NCBI GenBank assembly: GCA_003254905.1
Contig: QANU01047209.1
Span: forward strand, 647,531-711,530
Reading direction: 5' to 3'
From: Nissolia schottii
Taxonomy: Eukaryota; Streptophyta; Magnoliopsida; Fabales; Fabaceae
Length of the DNA: 64,000 nt
Within the stretch, counting starts at the first letter, position 1. Each line of letters starts with the position of its first letter. The notes under the pieces are model-generated. The model was not told where the DNA came from. It searched no databases and worked only from the letters and a program-made list of their open reading frames with translations. Both the position numbers and the translations under genes were made by a program. Positions 46,216 through 58,122 of this stretch are shown here, piece by piece.

Positions 46216-47170
46216 TTTGTAGTCGAATAGTTCTCTGTCTTTCCATCAGATGAGGACATAATATACTGCTTCCATATTTCCATATTCTTCCGTCCTTTAA
46301 ATGCTAACAACCTTATTTCCATCTTATTTTATTTCTTTCCTTTGCTGCCATAAAATTATGCTTGTAAGCCGTACATTCCTTTTCCTCATGGTCTTGATTT
46401 GTCAAGTCAAATATGCTGACAAATATTAAGCATAAATCTTGGACTACATCCATGCTTTCTTTGCTTTTGTTGTACGTGATTTGCTGGACCCATTTTTTAT
46501 GTGATATCATTACAAATAATTTGGAACAGGAGAAAGTAATTTTGCTAGCAAAATTAATTAGCTTAAAACACTAGCACACATATTAGAATGTTCATGCAAT
46601 GTTTGTCATCATCAATTTCTTATTTTGCAAATTTAATCAACAATCTCCCCCTTGATGACAAACATTTAAGAGAAATTTGGAAGGACTTTAAACATACCTC
46701 TTTTGGCTAATTTTCTCCCCCTTAATGTGAGCTCCCCCTTAATATGAGCTTTCTAGTGTATCCAGAATCTTTGACTTCCTGATTTCACTTATGAGTGAAT
46801 AATTTTGAATTTAGCCCTTCTTGATTTCTTTCCCTTTTATTTTTCTTTGCTCAAAAAAATCTGATGGCTTATTCTCTCAAATTTTGTTGGGCAAATCTAT
46901 TGGGCTGCTTCAGTTTTGCCTTTCTTTAACACGGGTTTGACTTTATAAATTTGAGCATTCGTGGACTCCTTGTTGGATCATAATATATGGACTTTAGCTG
47001 CCTCTTTATTTTTGTCCACTTACATCAATCACCAAGCTTGGGCTGAGTTAGTTTCTAAACAAATTCTGGATCTAAAACAATATTAATCCTGAAACACTAA
47101 CACACACATTAAAAGGTTCATATCATGTTTGTCATCATATTTTGATTTTACAAATTGAATCAACATTTAT
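46216..47170. repeat. Probable LTR-retrotransposon sequence right of the gap
   Basis: The block contains CAATCTCCCCCTTGATGAC and two CTCCCCCTTAAT(G/A)TGAGCT units, phrases common in legume copia elements. A 70-bp segment at about 46575-46645 (ACACATATTAGAATGTTCAT onward, ending in TTTAATCAACA) recurs at about 47100-47167. No coding capacity is visible. Boundaries are not determined because the gap hides one side. Confidence 0.5.
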
Positions 47171-48889
47171 TTATGGCCGTAGAACTCTGGACCCATGAGG
47201 CAGCGTCAGTGGTGAAGGTGGAGCTCACCATTATGATTCCGGGCCGCATCTCTCTAGCCGGTTCTAAAGTTCAATCTTGACAGGTGATTTTCGAGGTGGT
47301 TGAGGATTCGTACTTGATCTCGTATTTGTATTCGTTTCCTTCTTCATATTTTTTGTATATATGGTGTACTGTGATTTGTGTTTAGGGTGTTTTTATCAAG
47401 TGATTAAGGTTTCGCGTTCCTTTTTGGAGCTATTGGTGTTTCGATTTTAAAACGAATGAAGTAATTTTATGTTCGGTTTTGAGGTAACTGGGGTTTTGTA
47501 TTCAGTTGGGGCTTCTTTTATGTGTCTCTCTTTTTAAAGAGTTAAGCCTTAATTTTTCTTTTAAAAATAAGAATAAAAAATTCTGGAGACCAACTATTAA
47601 GAGCAAAAGGGCCACCATTAATTAAGTAGAAGCTGCTGGCACGAAAAACGGCATCTCATCTCAATATATTTGAAAAGAGAAAATATATATACATGGCGAG
47701 ACATTGTACTGATCAATGTGTCAGTCACAATGATAACAGAGAAAGCTATCTTAGCTACCATTTTATTATGGTCAAGCATGCATGCGCACCAAGCCTGTAT
47801 AATACTAAAAGGATGCAAAGAATTGCATGGTAGCCTAATATGCGTTGACAAAATTAATATATGTAAGCAAGTGAACCAAGTTACACATACTATATATCAC
47901 AATTTTTTTTTTGAATTGCATTTTAACGATTCCAGGTAGTTATTGCCATCGGCAACATGAATTGAGTCCCAAGGTTTTTTCATTTTGATCAACATGGACT
48001 AAAAGAGTATTGCACATCGACTCATGTGTATTGTCATGGACAAAAAATTAAAGGAAAACTCAACCCAAAAATATATCGTATTAAGTCATTTAAACTTATA
48101 AATTTTATATTTAAATAGTATGACTCTCTTGTAAGAGACTTGTAATAACTAGACAAAATATAATGAGATCTAATAATTTATCAAAAGTATATTAATTTCA
48201 TGGTATTAGTTAATCGATTCAAATTAAAATCAATTTTTCTATATATTTTTTTTTGGGCTCTTAAAGAATCTAGGAATAGATAGGTTGCTCTGATATTCTG
48301 TCGGTTATAAGAAAGGTTCATATTCTTCAATGCATTTAACAACAATGCCAATACATAGCTAGGAAGGAACACCAAGTGTTAAGCCAAGCCATGTTGGCTA
48401 TTCATATTCTACTCTACCATACAGTAAATGCTGAAGTTTTCAAGAGTCAAAGGATGTCAGTTTTTAATATTTCTAACTTCATGAGCATAGAATCACTAGT
48501 TGTCATCATTCAAATACCTTGAAACCGGAAAGAATTTAACAAATAATGATGATACCTAATGACACAGGTTCAAATTGTTTTCATTTGGAGTACTACTGTC
48601 TTAGAAATTTAAAAACATAATATGACCGGAAAAATCTGAATCAGTAAGGTGCAAACTAGACAAAGTTGGTTCCCCCACTAACCAAACAACTGAGAAAATA
48701 GTAGTTATATGTGTGTATCTTCAAGAGCTTATTCCCAAATTAAGGAACTATACAGCACCAGAGTACATTTGTACTTTTATAATGTATAGAAGAACTCAAT
48801 AATATTTGTAGCTGCCGAAACGAAGGCAAAAGAAATGCAACATATAATAATATCATATATAGCTCAACCAAAGTGTGTGTGTGTTTGTG

Positions 48890-48891
<2 letters not shown>

Positions 48892-48929
<38 letters not shown>
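48892..48929. repeat. (AT)19 microsatellite
   Basis: Thirty-eight bases of alternating A and T, preceded by a short (GT)n run. Confidence 0.95.
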
Positions 48930-48931
<2 letters not shown>

Positions 48932-49163
48932 AGTTGCATCAATTTTTTTGAACAATATGCTCTCTGCATATTCTTTTGTTCCATATATATAAGGTTTCAT
49001 GATTAATACATATCAATGACTTAGTAAGTACCATCACTTAGGCTATTCCATATATTTGCCAATGCAACCCCATTTTATTTAAGATGGAAGTAAAATAGGT
49101 GACTTTATCTATTCGGTTAAATTAGGATCTTTTTGCTAGGTCAATAAACTAACAAACCCAATT

Positions 49164-49168
<5 letters not shown>

Positions 49169-49198
<30 letters not shown>
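49169..49198. repeat. (AT)15 microsatellite
   Basis: Thirty bases of alternating A and T, about 310 bp beyond the stop codon of the minus-strand LBD gene. Confidence 0.95.
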
Positions 49199-49200
<2 letters not shown>

Positions 49201-49506
49201 ATATCCCATACAAAACCAGTCTTTTTATCTCTAAGAATTACATCTACCTAAGTACCAATATTACACTAGATCAAGCAAAACAAAAATACTAGGGTAGGTT
49301 TCCACTCATATATAAACATTTCTAGGCTTCACTCCTAAGGCTTATTTATGGCAACAAAGAGAAGTGCATGCTAGCTTTCACAATACCCAGCAACAATATA
49401 TATTTAAAAAATTGATAAATTCTTGAGATCTTCACCAATTCATGCAGCTGGCTGCAAGCTTATCTAATGATCTTTTTTCATGAACTTTGATTCCCAAAAA
49501 AGCCAC

Positions 49507-50418
49507 TTACTGAAGGTCATCCACTTCATGAAAGGTCCACTGCCTTTGCATGCCAAAGGAGTTATTGCAACTCTCATTATGATCAAAGCTTGAAAAAGAG
49601 ATGCTTGAATTCTCAAGATCATAATCCCCAATAGGGTTTTGACCCATCATGAGACCACTAGTATCATTACCACTGCAGTGTTGTGTAGTTGAGGCCGGGA
49701 TGTAATTTGGAAGAAATTGTTGTCCCGTGTTGGGATTTTCCACCTGAAACCAATTTTGAAGATCCTGCTGTTGTGAAACAGGAAAAGGTTTTCCAAAGTA
49801 CAAGTCCCCAACATTAGGGTTTTCAGTGGCAGAGGGATTTGGTAGACATCTCTGAGTTGCTTGTTCCCTTAGATAAGCTAGCTGTGCTTGTAAATTAACT
49901 ACCTATACAAAAGATCAAAGGAAAATAAAATTAGTTCATATATATTAGTTTACACAATTACATTATAGTAATTAGCTAACTAGGGTTTTGACTTTTTCTG
50001 CTCTCCTAGTTCATGGCCAGTGCATATATACTTCTGACCGCTGATAGTATTTATAGATCACTTATTAACACAAAGAACTAGAGAAATATCGAAGTCGGAT
50101 CTTATCATGAGAGGGAAACAAACTAATTATAACTACCTGTTGTTGGAGGGCAAAAATATGGGCAACACAGCCATAGATTGGATCTTGAAGCCTAGCTTGA
50201 GCTTCATATGAGATTGTGAGTGCAGCTTCGCAGCGATGACTCAGCGGAAGGTGAGCAAGGAGCTTGGAGACATTGCTTGCACCAAAGACCTTGTGAATGG
50301 CTGAAAAATGTGCAGCACCTTGCTCATGGCAAAAGTAAGGTGCAAAAACACAGTCTCTCACACATTTCCTCCTCAAGAACTTGCAGGCTCCACAAGGAGA
50401 ACCACCTGAACCACTCAT
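49507..50418 (-). CDS. LOB-domain transcription factor, LBD29/LBD17-like
   Basis: Two exons on the minus strand (50137-50418 and 49507-49902) give 225 residues. The zinc block is C9-X2-C12-X6-C19-X3-C23, followed by the GAS block ([15 protein letters not shown]) and a coiled coil. The phase-0 intron again falls after Gln-Gln-Gln, here at residue 94. The words [13 protein letters not shown] and [13 protein letters not shown], with VVNLQAQL after the intron, are closer to Arabidopsis LBD29 and its relatives than to LBD16, as far as I recall. The C-terminal half is Asn/Gln/Ser-rich and not family-diagnostic. The role is probably nuclear and auxin-linked in root organ initiation. It converges on the LBD16-like gene with 10.6 kb between the stop codons. 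Confidence 0.9.
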
Positions 50419-50553
50419 CTTAATTATTTCTATGGTATTAAGTTAATTTGTGTGGTCTACTTTGATTAGGAGCTAGGATTAATGATTTTTGGTTGTTACT
50501 CTCTCTTGAGCTTTTAATTTTTTGTGTGCATATCATAATCATTTACCATGATC

Positions 50554-50559
50554 TTTATA
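50554..50559 (-). promoter_or_regulatory. Candidate TATA box of the minus-strand LBD gene
   Basis: The minus strand reads TATAAA about 136 bp before the start codon, with a second TATATA about 10 bp further upstream. Either would give a leader of roughly 100 bases. Confidence 0.4.
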
Positions 50560-50836
50560 CACCCATATATAGCATAACAAAAGGATTAGAAATAATATTG
50601 AATATTTTAATTACACGAGGTTCCCTCAATGGCCTACAGTTGTTCACATAAAAACACTCATACCAAATTTTTATTTGTCAGAAAATGGGATAGATTCCAT
50701 CCAACAATACTTATACGACAAAAGAGCTAGGCATCAACCTAACCCATTTTGTTTGATGATTGGATCTATATCGCCTCTTCTTGTCCTTTCTTCATTTCTG
50801 ATTAATATGTATCGGTAACTTAAATTGTTTGCAGTG

Positions 50837-50875
50837 TGCATATATATATATATACACACGCGCGCGCGCATATGT
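50837..50875. repeat. Alternating purine-pyrimidine tract (TA)n(CA)n(CG)n
   Basis: TATATATATATA runs into CACACGCGCGCGCGCATATG. The CG core is the kind of sequence that can adopt left-handed DNA. It lies about 420 bp upstream of the minus-strand LBD start codon. Confidence 0.8.
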
Positions 50876-51199
50876 ACACTACTTATTTATACATAGAGAT
50901 AGAAATAAATGGGTTTCATCACCAACATAAAAAAAACCGAGAGAATATGGAAATGGAAACAGAATTGGGTTGATAATTCTTCACTGCAATTATTAAAAAC
51001 TCATTGCCTGCTTCACCACAAATGAAGCATCTATTGATATTGATGTAAATGTTGATTTTTCTCTATAAATACTGAATGAAACTTGGAAGCAAAGAATTAT
51101 CTTCCTTTATGCTACATCAGAATTATTCTAAGAATTCCCAACTGTTATGTAACAGTTTTTTTTTTCCTGGCTACGTTTCTTAATTATTGTAAGGATCGA

Positions 51200-51202
<3 letters not shown>

Positions 51203-51240
<38 letters not shown>
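51203..51240. repeat. (AT)19 microsatellite
   Basis: Thirty-eight bases of alternating A and T, directly beside a MITE-like fragment. Confidence 0.95.
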
Positions 51241-51244
<4 letters not shown>

Positions 51245-51246
<2 letters not shown>

Positions 51247-51312
51247 TTAATGCCGATGTAAAATATTTTTACGTAGTCATCTAATCATGTTAGCGTAACC
51301 TTTAAATAATTA
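51245..51312. repeat. MITE-like fragment
   Basis: ATGTAAAATATTTTTACG followed by TCATCTAATCATG resembles the repeats at 14345-14440 and 16705-16865. Only one arm is clear. Confidence 0.4.
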
Positions 51313-53553
51313 CACACAAGGGCCACCTTGATAACAAGTATATTGTTCAAGAGGGAGGAAAAACTTGTGTGTATAATTTCTTTTTTCACAACAAAAGAGG
51401 GGTTTATGTTAGCACACCTCACCTCATTAACCTCAATTGCTAAACGAGACAAAGATTGAACAAAACTTAATTTTTTTTTTTATGGTACTTGTATATATCG
51501 ACAGAAATAGCATATTGAAATTGAACTATAGATTGGAACTTTATGATTTGCCATTTGAGCTTAATAATAAAAGTTTTAGCAACGAATTATCCGGGCAGAC
51601 ACCAAAAGTTCAATAATATGGGGGACACATTTGCCTCTTCAAGGTCCTCTCTCTAACACCATCTATATAGTGGAGATTGGTGTTTGTTTTCATTTGAACA
51701 GTCACTGATTATAGTTATCAATATAAGATTGATTAGAAATTAAAAATGAGATAATTGGTGATCAACATTTCCTGGTGGATTTGCATTAGTTATAATCAGA
51801 ATAATAATAATAATTGTCCTGTAAGTACAGGTAATCAAAATGTAAAGCAGGCAAAAAGAAGGAAAAAAGGACACAAATAAAAGAAGCATATTCCAAAAAT
51901 GAATGAAACAAAAAGATAGTGAAGCAAAATTAAGACACAGAGGATGTGATTTGTTTGCCCTTTCCAGACTTGAAATTGTTTAAGCCTTTGGAGGCCATGG
52001 TTTGTCGAGCAATACCGTATAATTAATTAATCATTGTTTAACAAGTATTGTACATATTCTCATTCAAAACTTTCAATCACTTTATTGTGTCCAGTATTAG
52101 CACCAGCATGTAGACCCATCCCAAATGTGCAATGGAGCCCGCATTCAACACTAGCTAATAATGACATTCGAACAAAAAGCTAAAACAAAGATAACTTTGT
52201 TTTATTTGGGGGCAAATAATCGTTGGAATACGAATAATAATATATATGGTTCAAACAAATGGTCGGTTAAATTGACACACACATACACTTTTTTTTTTTC
52301 TCTTAATGAATTGTGCCTCTCAATGATTTCAAATTCGAGTCTTAGATATAATGTACCAGATAATGGAAAAATCATGCTCTTACATGAGATATCAAATATT
52401 TAAACATGGTTGCCTCTCCTAAAAAGATTATTTGATTTGCTTGAATATAATTATTTCTATTAGTTAAAATATAAATATTATTTTAGAATAAACATTCATT
52501 TGGATCTTTAAAAAAATATTATTATTTTAGAGTAAATTGTGTGTCAAACAAGTGCTAAGAATACGTAGAGTGTTGTAAGAAATTCAAGAAAGACTTTAGG
52601 GCTCGTTCATTTAATCAAGTGATTGTTAAGTAGCTTGTAGTTTACTTTAAGTGACAAACAGCAGGCCGAAACAAAGGATAAAGGAGAAAAAGGCCTGAAT
52701 ACCTGATATAATAAATTGCTTTATATTCGTTGCATATATAATAATAATTGATAAGTAAATGACTCACCTCATATATATCAAATACGAAGAGAATCTAATC
52801 TTCTACGCATCCAAGTTGTCGGTACAATTGAAAAAAGACTACTAAATTAGAATAAGATTTTATTTCTAAATTAATTATGTGCAAATTAAGAGCTAAATGA
52901 CTATAGAAGTTGCCATAGGTATGCCTTTGTATGTATGTCTGTCTTTAGTTGATACATAATACCCCACCACCATAACCATATATACATGTGTGTGTATTCA
53001 GACAAAGTGCAGTGCACGTTCTAAGAAAAATAATTGTTCAGGTGTTTGCATATATATTAATATTATATATTGTAGTATATGTACGTTCGAGTTATTTTTC
53101 TATTCTGGTGCACAGTATACAGAAAATGGATACACACTTTACAGGCCGGGGAAGATGTTCTCCAACTATATTGTGCTTGGAATTAAGAAGATTGGTTTTA
53201 ATTTTTAGTGTCCAGAAACGTATATATGTCTCTTCCTGGATATAATAAGAGGGCGATCATAGAGGCGAGATTTTATAATATTATGGACAAATTAACTCAT
53301 AAAAAAAATATATATATATATATTATGGACAAATATTTAATAAGATGGTGCTGGGAATGACGCAATTAATCAATTGTTGTAGCCAGCTTGACCTGTCAAA
53401 ATTAAATCAATCGACACCAACGGGGCCACTGCACGTGTAAGGATGATTGCCAGATATCTAGCTAGGGCTTGGATTTCGAATTGGATGTTCCTCTTATCCC
53501 TGCTCAATCTCGAAGAATACTAATTAAGCAACTTCCACACATGTATTACTTGT

Positions 53554-53558
<5 letters not shown>

Positions 53559-53601
<43 letters not shown>
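53559..53601. repeat. (TA)n microsatellite, about 43 bp
   Basis: A long TA run, with a second shorter one (about 18 bp) starting near 53634. Confidence 0.95.
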
Positions 53602-53604
<3 letters not shown>

Positions 53605-54844
53605 GTAATTAGTGCTCTGTGTTATTGGCTTTATATATATATATATATATACACTCGTACAATTTATAATCTGATGCAACATATCAACGCGGTTTTCCAA
53701 TCATAATTGTAAACTACTAATTAATTAGTCCATGTCTATGATCTCCAAAATAATCTATGATGATACAGACTCAAAAGCAAACCCCCTCTAGATGTTCAAG
53801 GAGATATGCAATCTGAGATCTAAATAATACCGATTACAAAAAAAACATGATGTTTGTTAATGATTGAGACACATCTGCAGAAAGCTTCACTTTCAAGAGG
53901 GTATATAAAAATACGGCCTATTGATTATACAATAATATAAAGCAAACTTTCAATACATACATTACACACTATAGTTTATACACAAAATGACTTTCATATA
54001 TTGAAAATTAAATCAATTGTAGTTTGAATAGGAGGCAGCTGTTCGAAACTGAGCCTTGATATAGGGAATGGTTTAATTAAGTATATAGTTCAAGTAAATT
54101 ACAAGTTCAAGTTAATGAGAACTGGTTTTGTATGTTGACATCAATTTCAAAAGGTTAACAATAACCGAAAATGCTTCGCGATAGAGATTGATTATGAGGA
54201 TTTTTTTTTTCCTGTAAATTAGTGTACGCGGTTGAGTCCAAGATTAGGATTGATAATCTAAGAATTCTTACGTTGTCATAAAACATTAAGTTAGATTGAT
54301 TATATTTATATTCAGAGATAGAATGATGTTTTATGATTAGTGATAGCTCATCTTTATATTTAAAGTTGAAATATCATTTTATATATACTAAAAATAGTTG
54401 AATTTAATATTTTATGATCATACAATAATTTTTATTTTTTTTTATAATCCAGTTGTAGACAACCTGAAAAGGCAGAAGACATAGTTCAAGGCTCAAGTTA
54501 ACCTAATTTGGAAGGGAATTAATTTGACCGAAATGACTGACATTATTATTATTATTATGCAATGTATGTGATTGAGGAGGGGATGGTCCTACAGAAAATT
54601 GTCCCCAGTCTCTACTTGATAGTAGAAAAAAGAGAGAGACTAATAATAAAATTATTTTTCACTTTGATATTGACTTGACTGATCTTGCGAAATTGCAAGC
54701 CCGCCACCTCTGTATATCTCAATCAATAATTCTATTTTCACAATTCTATTTTCACCCTAAAATACATTAATATCATAAATATCATCACATTGACATTTAG
54801 TGAGAATCATAATATATAATAAAAAAATAAATCTTTTTTAGTTT

Positions 54845-55330
54845 TTTTTTTCTTCATCAAATCGCACTTTCTCTTTTATTTTTCATCTCTAAAACACATA
54901 GACTTCAACATAATAAAATATGTATTAATGTAATAGTCATAGTCATCAACATAATGAAAATAGGCATTAACACAAATAAAATATCAACCTTTTTTAAAAT
55001 TTTTATAAATATTGATATACATTTATGATGTGTTGATGCCTATTTTCATTATGCCTAAATCCTATGACTATTACGTTAATATCTATTTTTATTATGTAAA
55101 TACCCACGTGGTGAATAAGCTTAATGTTGGAAAGAGAAAAAAGAATATCCGGTTGATGTTGATGCTAATCTCTATGATGTTGGTGTCTATTTCTGCCATG
55201 TTGATACGTAGGAGTGAGAGAGTAAGAACAGAGGAAAGAGAGTTTGTTCTCTGCTCTCTGACAGGAGTCAGTACCACGTAATGGAGATAGAGTGTGATTT
55301 GATAAAGAGAAAATGCATTTAAAAGATTGA
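54845..55330. repeat. Foldback element with about 65-bp inverted arms
   Basis: The left arm at about 54908-54978 contains AATGTAATAGTCATAG and ACATAATGAAAATAGGCAT. The right arm at about 55028-55100 contains the reverse complements (ATGCCTATTTTCATTATG and CTATGACTATTACGTTAAT). The outer parts also pair: TTCATCAAATCGCACTTTCT at the left against GTGTGATTTGATAAAGAG at the right. A one-armed relative is at 41590-41720. No encoded protein, so probably a non-autonomous element; the outer edges are not defined. Confidence 0.6.
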
Positions 55331-56349
55331 AAAATAATTACATTGATGACGTCTATCTTAACGTGCGTTGATACCACGTGCACGAGTATTAATGTCATAT
55401 GCACGCACGTTAAAGTCAATTACATAAGAGATATTACTCATTATATTAAATTCTAACAATTTTGTCTTTCTTTTCGTATATAATGTAATTTTGTCTTTCT
55501 TTTCATATATAATGTATATAAGATGTTTGGGTACATTTAACGTCCAAATTGCACTGCTCGTATCTTAATAATCTGATTTCACATTTCAGAGACGCACCCT
55601 TGTTCTTTTGCATAGTGATCGATAGAGACTATGACGTGACGGAGACGGGTAATAATTGCCAAAAACAGTGTTAAACCATGTATAAAAGTGATTATCATGC
55701 AGATGGGCATTAGCAAAAGTAAAAGGTTCACCATAAAAGTAGCAAATTAAGTGCCGCCCGACAAATTACTACAAGACATATCGCAAACTATTCACTCCTC
55801 TTTCAAAAGATGTACCTATTATAGGGGCTTGTAAACTGTCCACTCAATTGGACATCCCCCAAAGCATCTCTCATGGACCTAAGGGAGAGTCCAACCCAAA
55901 TAAAATGAATCCTTGAACTTGGGCTATGTTTGAGAGATTATGGAAAAGTGAAAGGAGCTATTTAATAGTGAAATGGGAGGGAAATCTGAAAAATCTATAT
56001 CTATCTATCTATATTCTATCTATCTATCTATATATATATTATTTTATATTATCTTTATCTATATTCTATATATACTGACGTGAGACGCACGCCCCCAAAC
56101 TACACGTGTCAGCCCATGGTGAATTTTTTTCCCGCCCAACCCGCACGCAGCTGCCCCTCACGTGCGGTGTCCCATCCAATATCCTCAGCGGCCATTCCAT
56201 TTTGTCCCGCTCTGCAGCACAAGCTTCAGCTCTCCAGCTCTGTAGCTCTTCCCCAAGTATGTTTCTTCCTTCATGTTCCACAAGTTGTGTGTTTTATTTG
56301 TCTGCTTATGAGAGTTGGCTCCTTCAAGTTGGAATGCACTGTAAGTTCC

Positions 56350-56436
56350 TTTGACGCTCCTTTGCTTTGAAATTTCACAAGTTCCTTTGTTGTGCATTAT
56401 TTGACGTTCCTTTGCTGTGAAATTTCTGTTTCAGAC
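56350..56436. repeat. About 51-bp imperfect tandem duplication
   Basis: TTTGACGCTCCTTTGCTTTG with following AAATTTC recurs 51 bp downstream as TTTGACGTTCCTTTGCTGTG. The second copy runs into a strong splice-acceptor-like sequence (TTCTGTTTCAG) at about 56435. Confidence 0.6.
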
Positions 56437-56640
56437 AACAGTGGAAGCCAACCCCAAAACGGCGAGATTTGAGCATCAACGAGAAGAGTCGTTGGTTGAC
56501 ACATCGGATCTGGATCTGGCCGTGGTGGGTTGTCGGTGGCAGCCAGAAAAGAGGGCGACAACACCAACCCCTCACCGACGACGTCACCAGAAGCAGACAC
56601 GGCGGCTGCGGAAAGCACGGCGACAACCTGGGTTGTCACT
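56436..56640 (+). other. GC-rich exon-like block, unidentified
   Basis: A sharp island of higher GC follows an acceptor-like TTTCTGTTTCAG. More than one frame on both strands is open, so the true frame cannot be chosen; one plus-strand frame reads TTVEANPKTARFEHQREESL at its start. No family is recognised. It could be a captured exon or a GC-rich leader. Confidence 0.3.
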
Positions 56641-57547
56641 GCGTATTTCTCTTCCGATAGTTTTTCAGCTTTTGACATCATTGCTTTGAGAGAAATCTGG
56701 TCAATGACCTTTGAATATGATATTTTTGAATTTTTTTTCTTGCTGTGGTGGATATTTCATTGTTACGAACCTCTATTTCTTTCATTATTTTGTATCCATA
56801 TAGTGTTATTTATGAAGAGGATCTGCAGGTGTTTTTTCTTCTTATTTTTTTGGGGTTTAGCTTTTCTTAATAATAATAATATAGCAGAACAGGTCACTGA
56901 TTGGAAAAAAAAAATAATTATTGAACCATTATTCATCCTGTAAAAAGAAAACGATTGGACTCCACATTTAAGGTTTTTTTTTCTACTTGAAATTATTGTT
57001 TCATATTCTTCTGTAGGAAATTGTGGTAACTATGGTTGGAAGCTATAGCTCCCAATGAAGTTATCAACTTATCAGTATCATCACTGTTGTCATAGCTTGA
57101 CATTCTTGACTGGCCACAATATATCCATTTGGTTTACAATTTTTACAACTAGGTGCAAAGTACTGATATTTTTCTCCCACCTCGAAATGTTTGTTTATAA
57201 TAAAAACAACTTAATTGTTCGGTTTTACAATGTTTTAGTGGATTGAAAATTCATGAGATTTTCTTCCCTGAATTTTTAAATTTTGTCTATGCCAACATTG
57301 ATTATGTAAGTTAAACTGCAGGGTATGTTTTGTTTCTTTGGATGATCTTGAGTAAGAGCTTATTAAAAGGTGAACTGTGTCACGCTTTTAATGATTTTAT
57401 GGTTTTTATTGAATCATACAGTTCAAAGAAAGTGTTGCTCAGTTTGCAACAGAAAACATTGCCCCTCATGCTTCACACACAGAACCTTGCAGTCTCTCTC
57501 TCTCTCTCTCAGTCCCAAGCCTCAGGTTGCGTTTCTGCAAGTTGAAG

Positions 57548-57625
57548 ATGGAAGCTTCTTCTTCTCCTTCCCTTCCACATTGCAACTGTCCCGCCCACGA
57601 TCAACCCACTCCAATGGGCTCCCAA
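57548..57625 (+). other. Candidate first exon, 26 codons
   Basis: The ATG at 57548 follows a (CT)n leader-like run and opens MEASSSPSLPHCNCPAHDQP. A donor-like GTAACC follows at phase 0. The next exon-like piece at 58072 also begins in phase 0. No family is recognised and there is no proof of transcription. Confidence 0.3.
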
Positions 57626-57892
57626 GTAACCATTTTTCTTATTATTTCTCCCAAACTACGTCGCTTCATATTTCAGTTTTGATCAACACTCACTTTCGAT
57701 GAGGTTTGAAGTTCTTTCTTTGCAATTTGTATGCATAATAATGGGAACACTGTTTGGTTTCATGCCACTTAGCTTCTATGGTTTAATGGGAACATTGTTA
57801 TATTTGTATTGCATTAGGGTTTGAACTTTGAATTTTGTATTTTTATTTGTATGTTTTTTGTAATTGCAAATTGTTGAGCTGCCAATGGATAC

Positions 57893-57994
57893 CCCTCACC
57901 CTTCTGAATCTGCCTCCTCATCCCTTCCATGGCTTTGGGTCATTCAAGTTGCGGCTAGCCACAAGGAAATCCATATTTCTACATTATAGGGTAT
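57893..57994 (+). other. Exon-like open stretch, unidentified
   Basis: A frame reading MDTPHPSESASSSLPWLWVI and then QVAASHKEIHISTL has protein-like composition. It ends at a TAG shortly afterwards. It may be a decayed exon of the same source gene as the neighbouring pieces. Confidence 0.25.
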
Positions 57995-58071
57995 GCAGAA
58001 ACTATCTATGCTACACAAGGTATTTGATTTTGTTTAGGTTTTTTTGAGATTATTAATTGTGAATACTTTAG

Positions 58072-58122
58072 GTTTGGAAGCCCATTTTGAAGGAGCTCCA
58101 GCAAAATGGTTTCAATATTTGG
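58072..58122 (+). other. Candidate 17-codon exon
   Basis: It is bounded by ACTTTAG before and GTATGT after. The frame VWKPILKELQQNGFNIW is open in phase 0 at both ends, which is compatible with the candidate exon ending at 57625. The source gene is not recognised. Confidence 0.35.

Larger units (their letters stand above)
47171..49506. other. Intergenic right of the retroelement
   Basis: A small GC-richer block at 47171-47290 carries a 35-codon frame (ATG at about 47173) that resembles nothing I know. It is followed by TG-rich, leader-like sequence. The rest is AT-rich with two (TA)n microsatellites at 48892-48929 and 49169-49198. The last about 200 bp are the 3' UTR of the minus-strand LBD gene. 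Confidence 0.45.
50419..55993. other. Intergenic between LBD29-like gene and Helitron-like region
   Basis: No gene is recognised. After the LBD promoter come a TA/CG alternating tract at 50837-50875 (Z-DNA-prone) and a MITE-like piece at 51245-51312. Several (TA)n runs and a large imperfect inverted repeat at about 54845-55440 follow. The final part, to 55993, is unremarkable. Confidence 0.5.

Noticed and set aside
45113..46322. Long frames across the gap
   Set aside because: They consist almost wholly of N and contain no real sequence.
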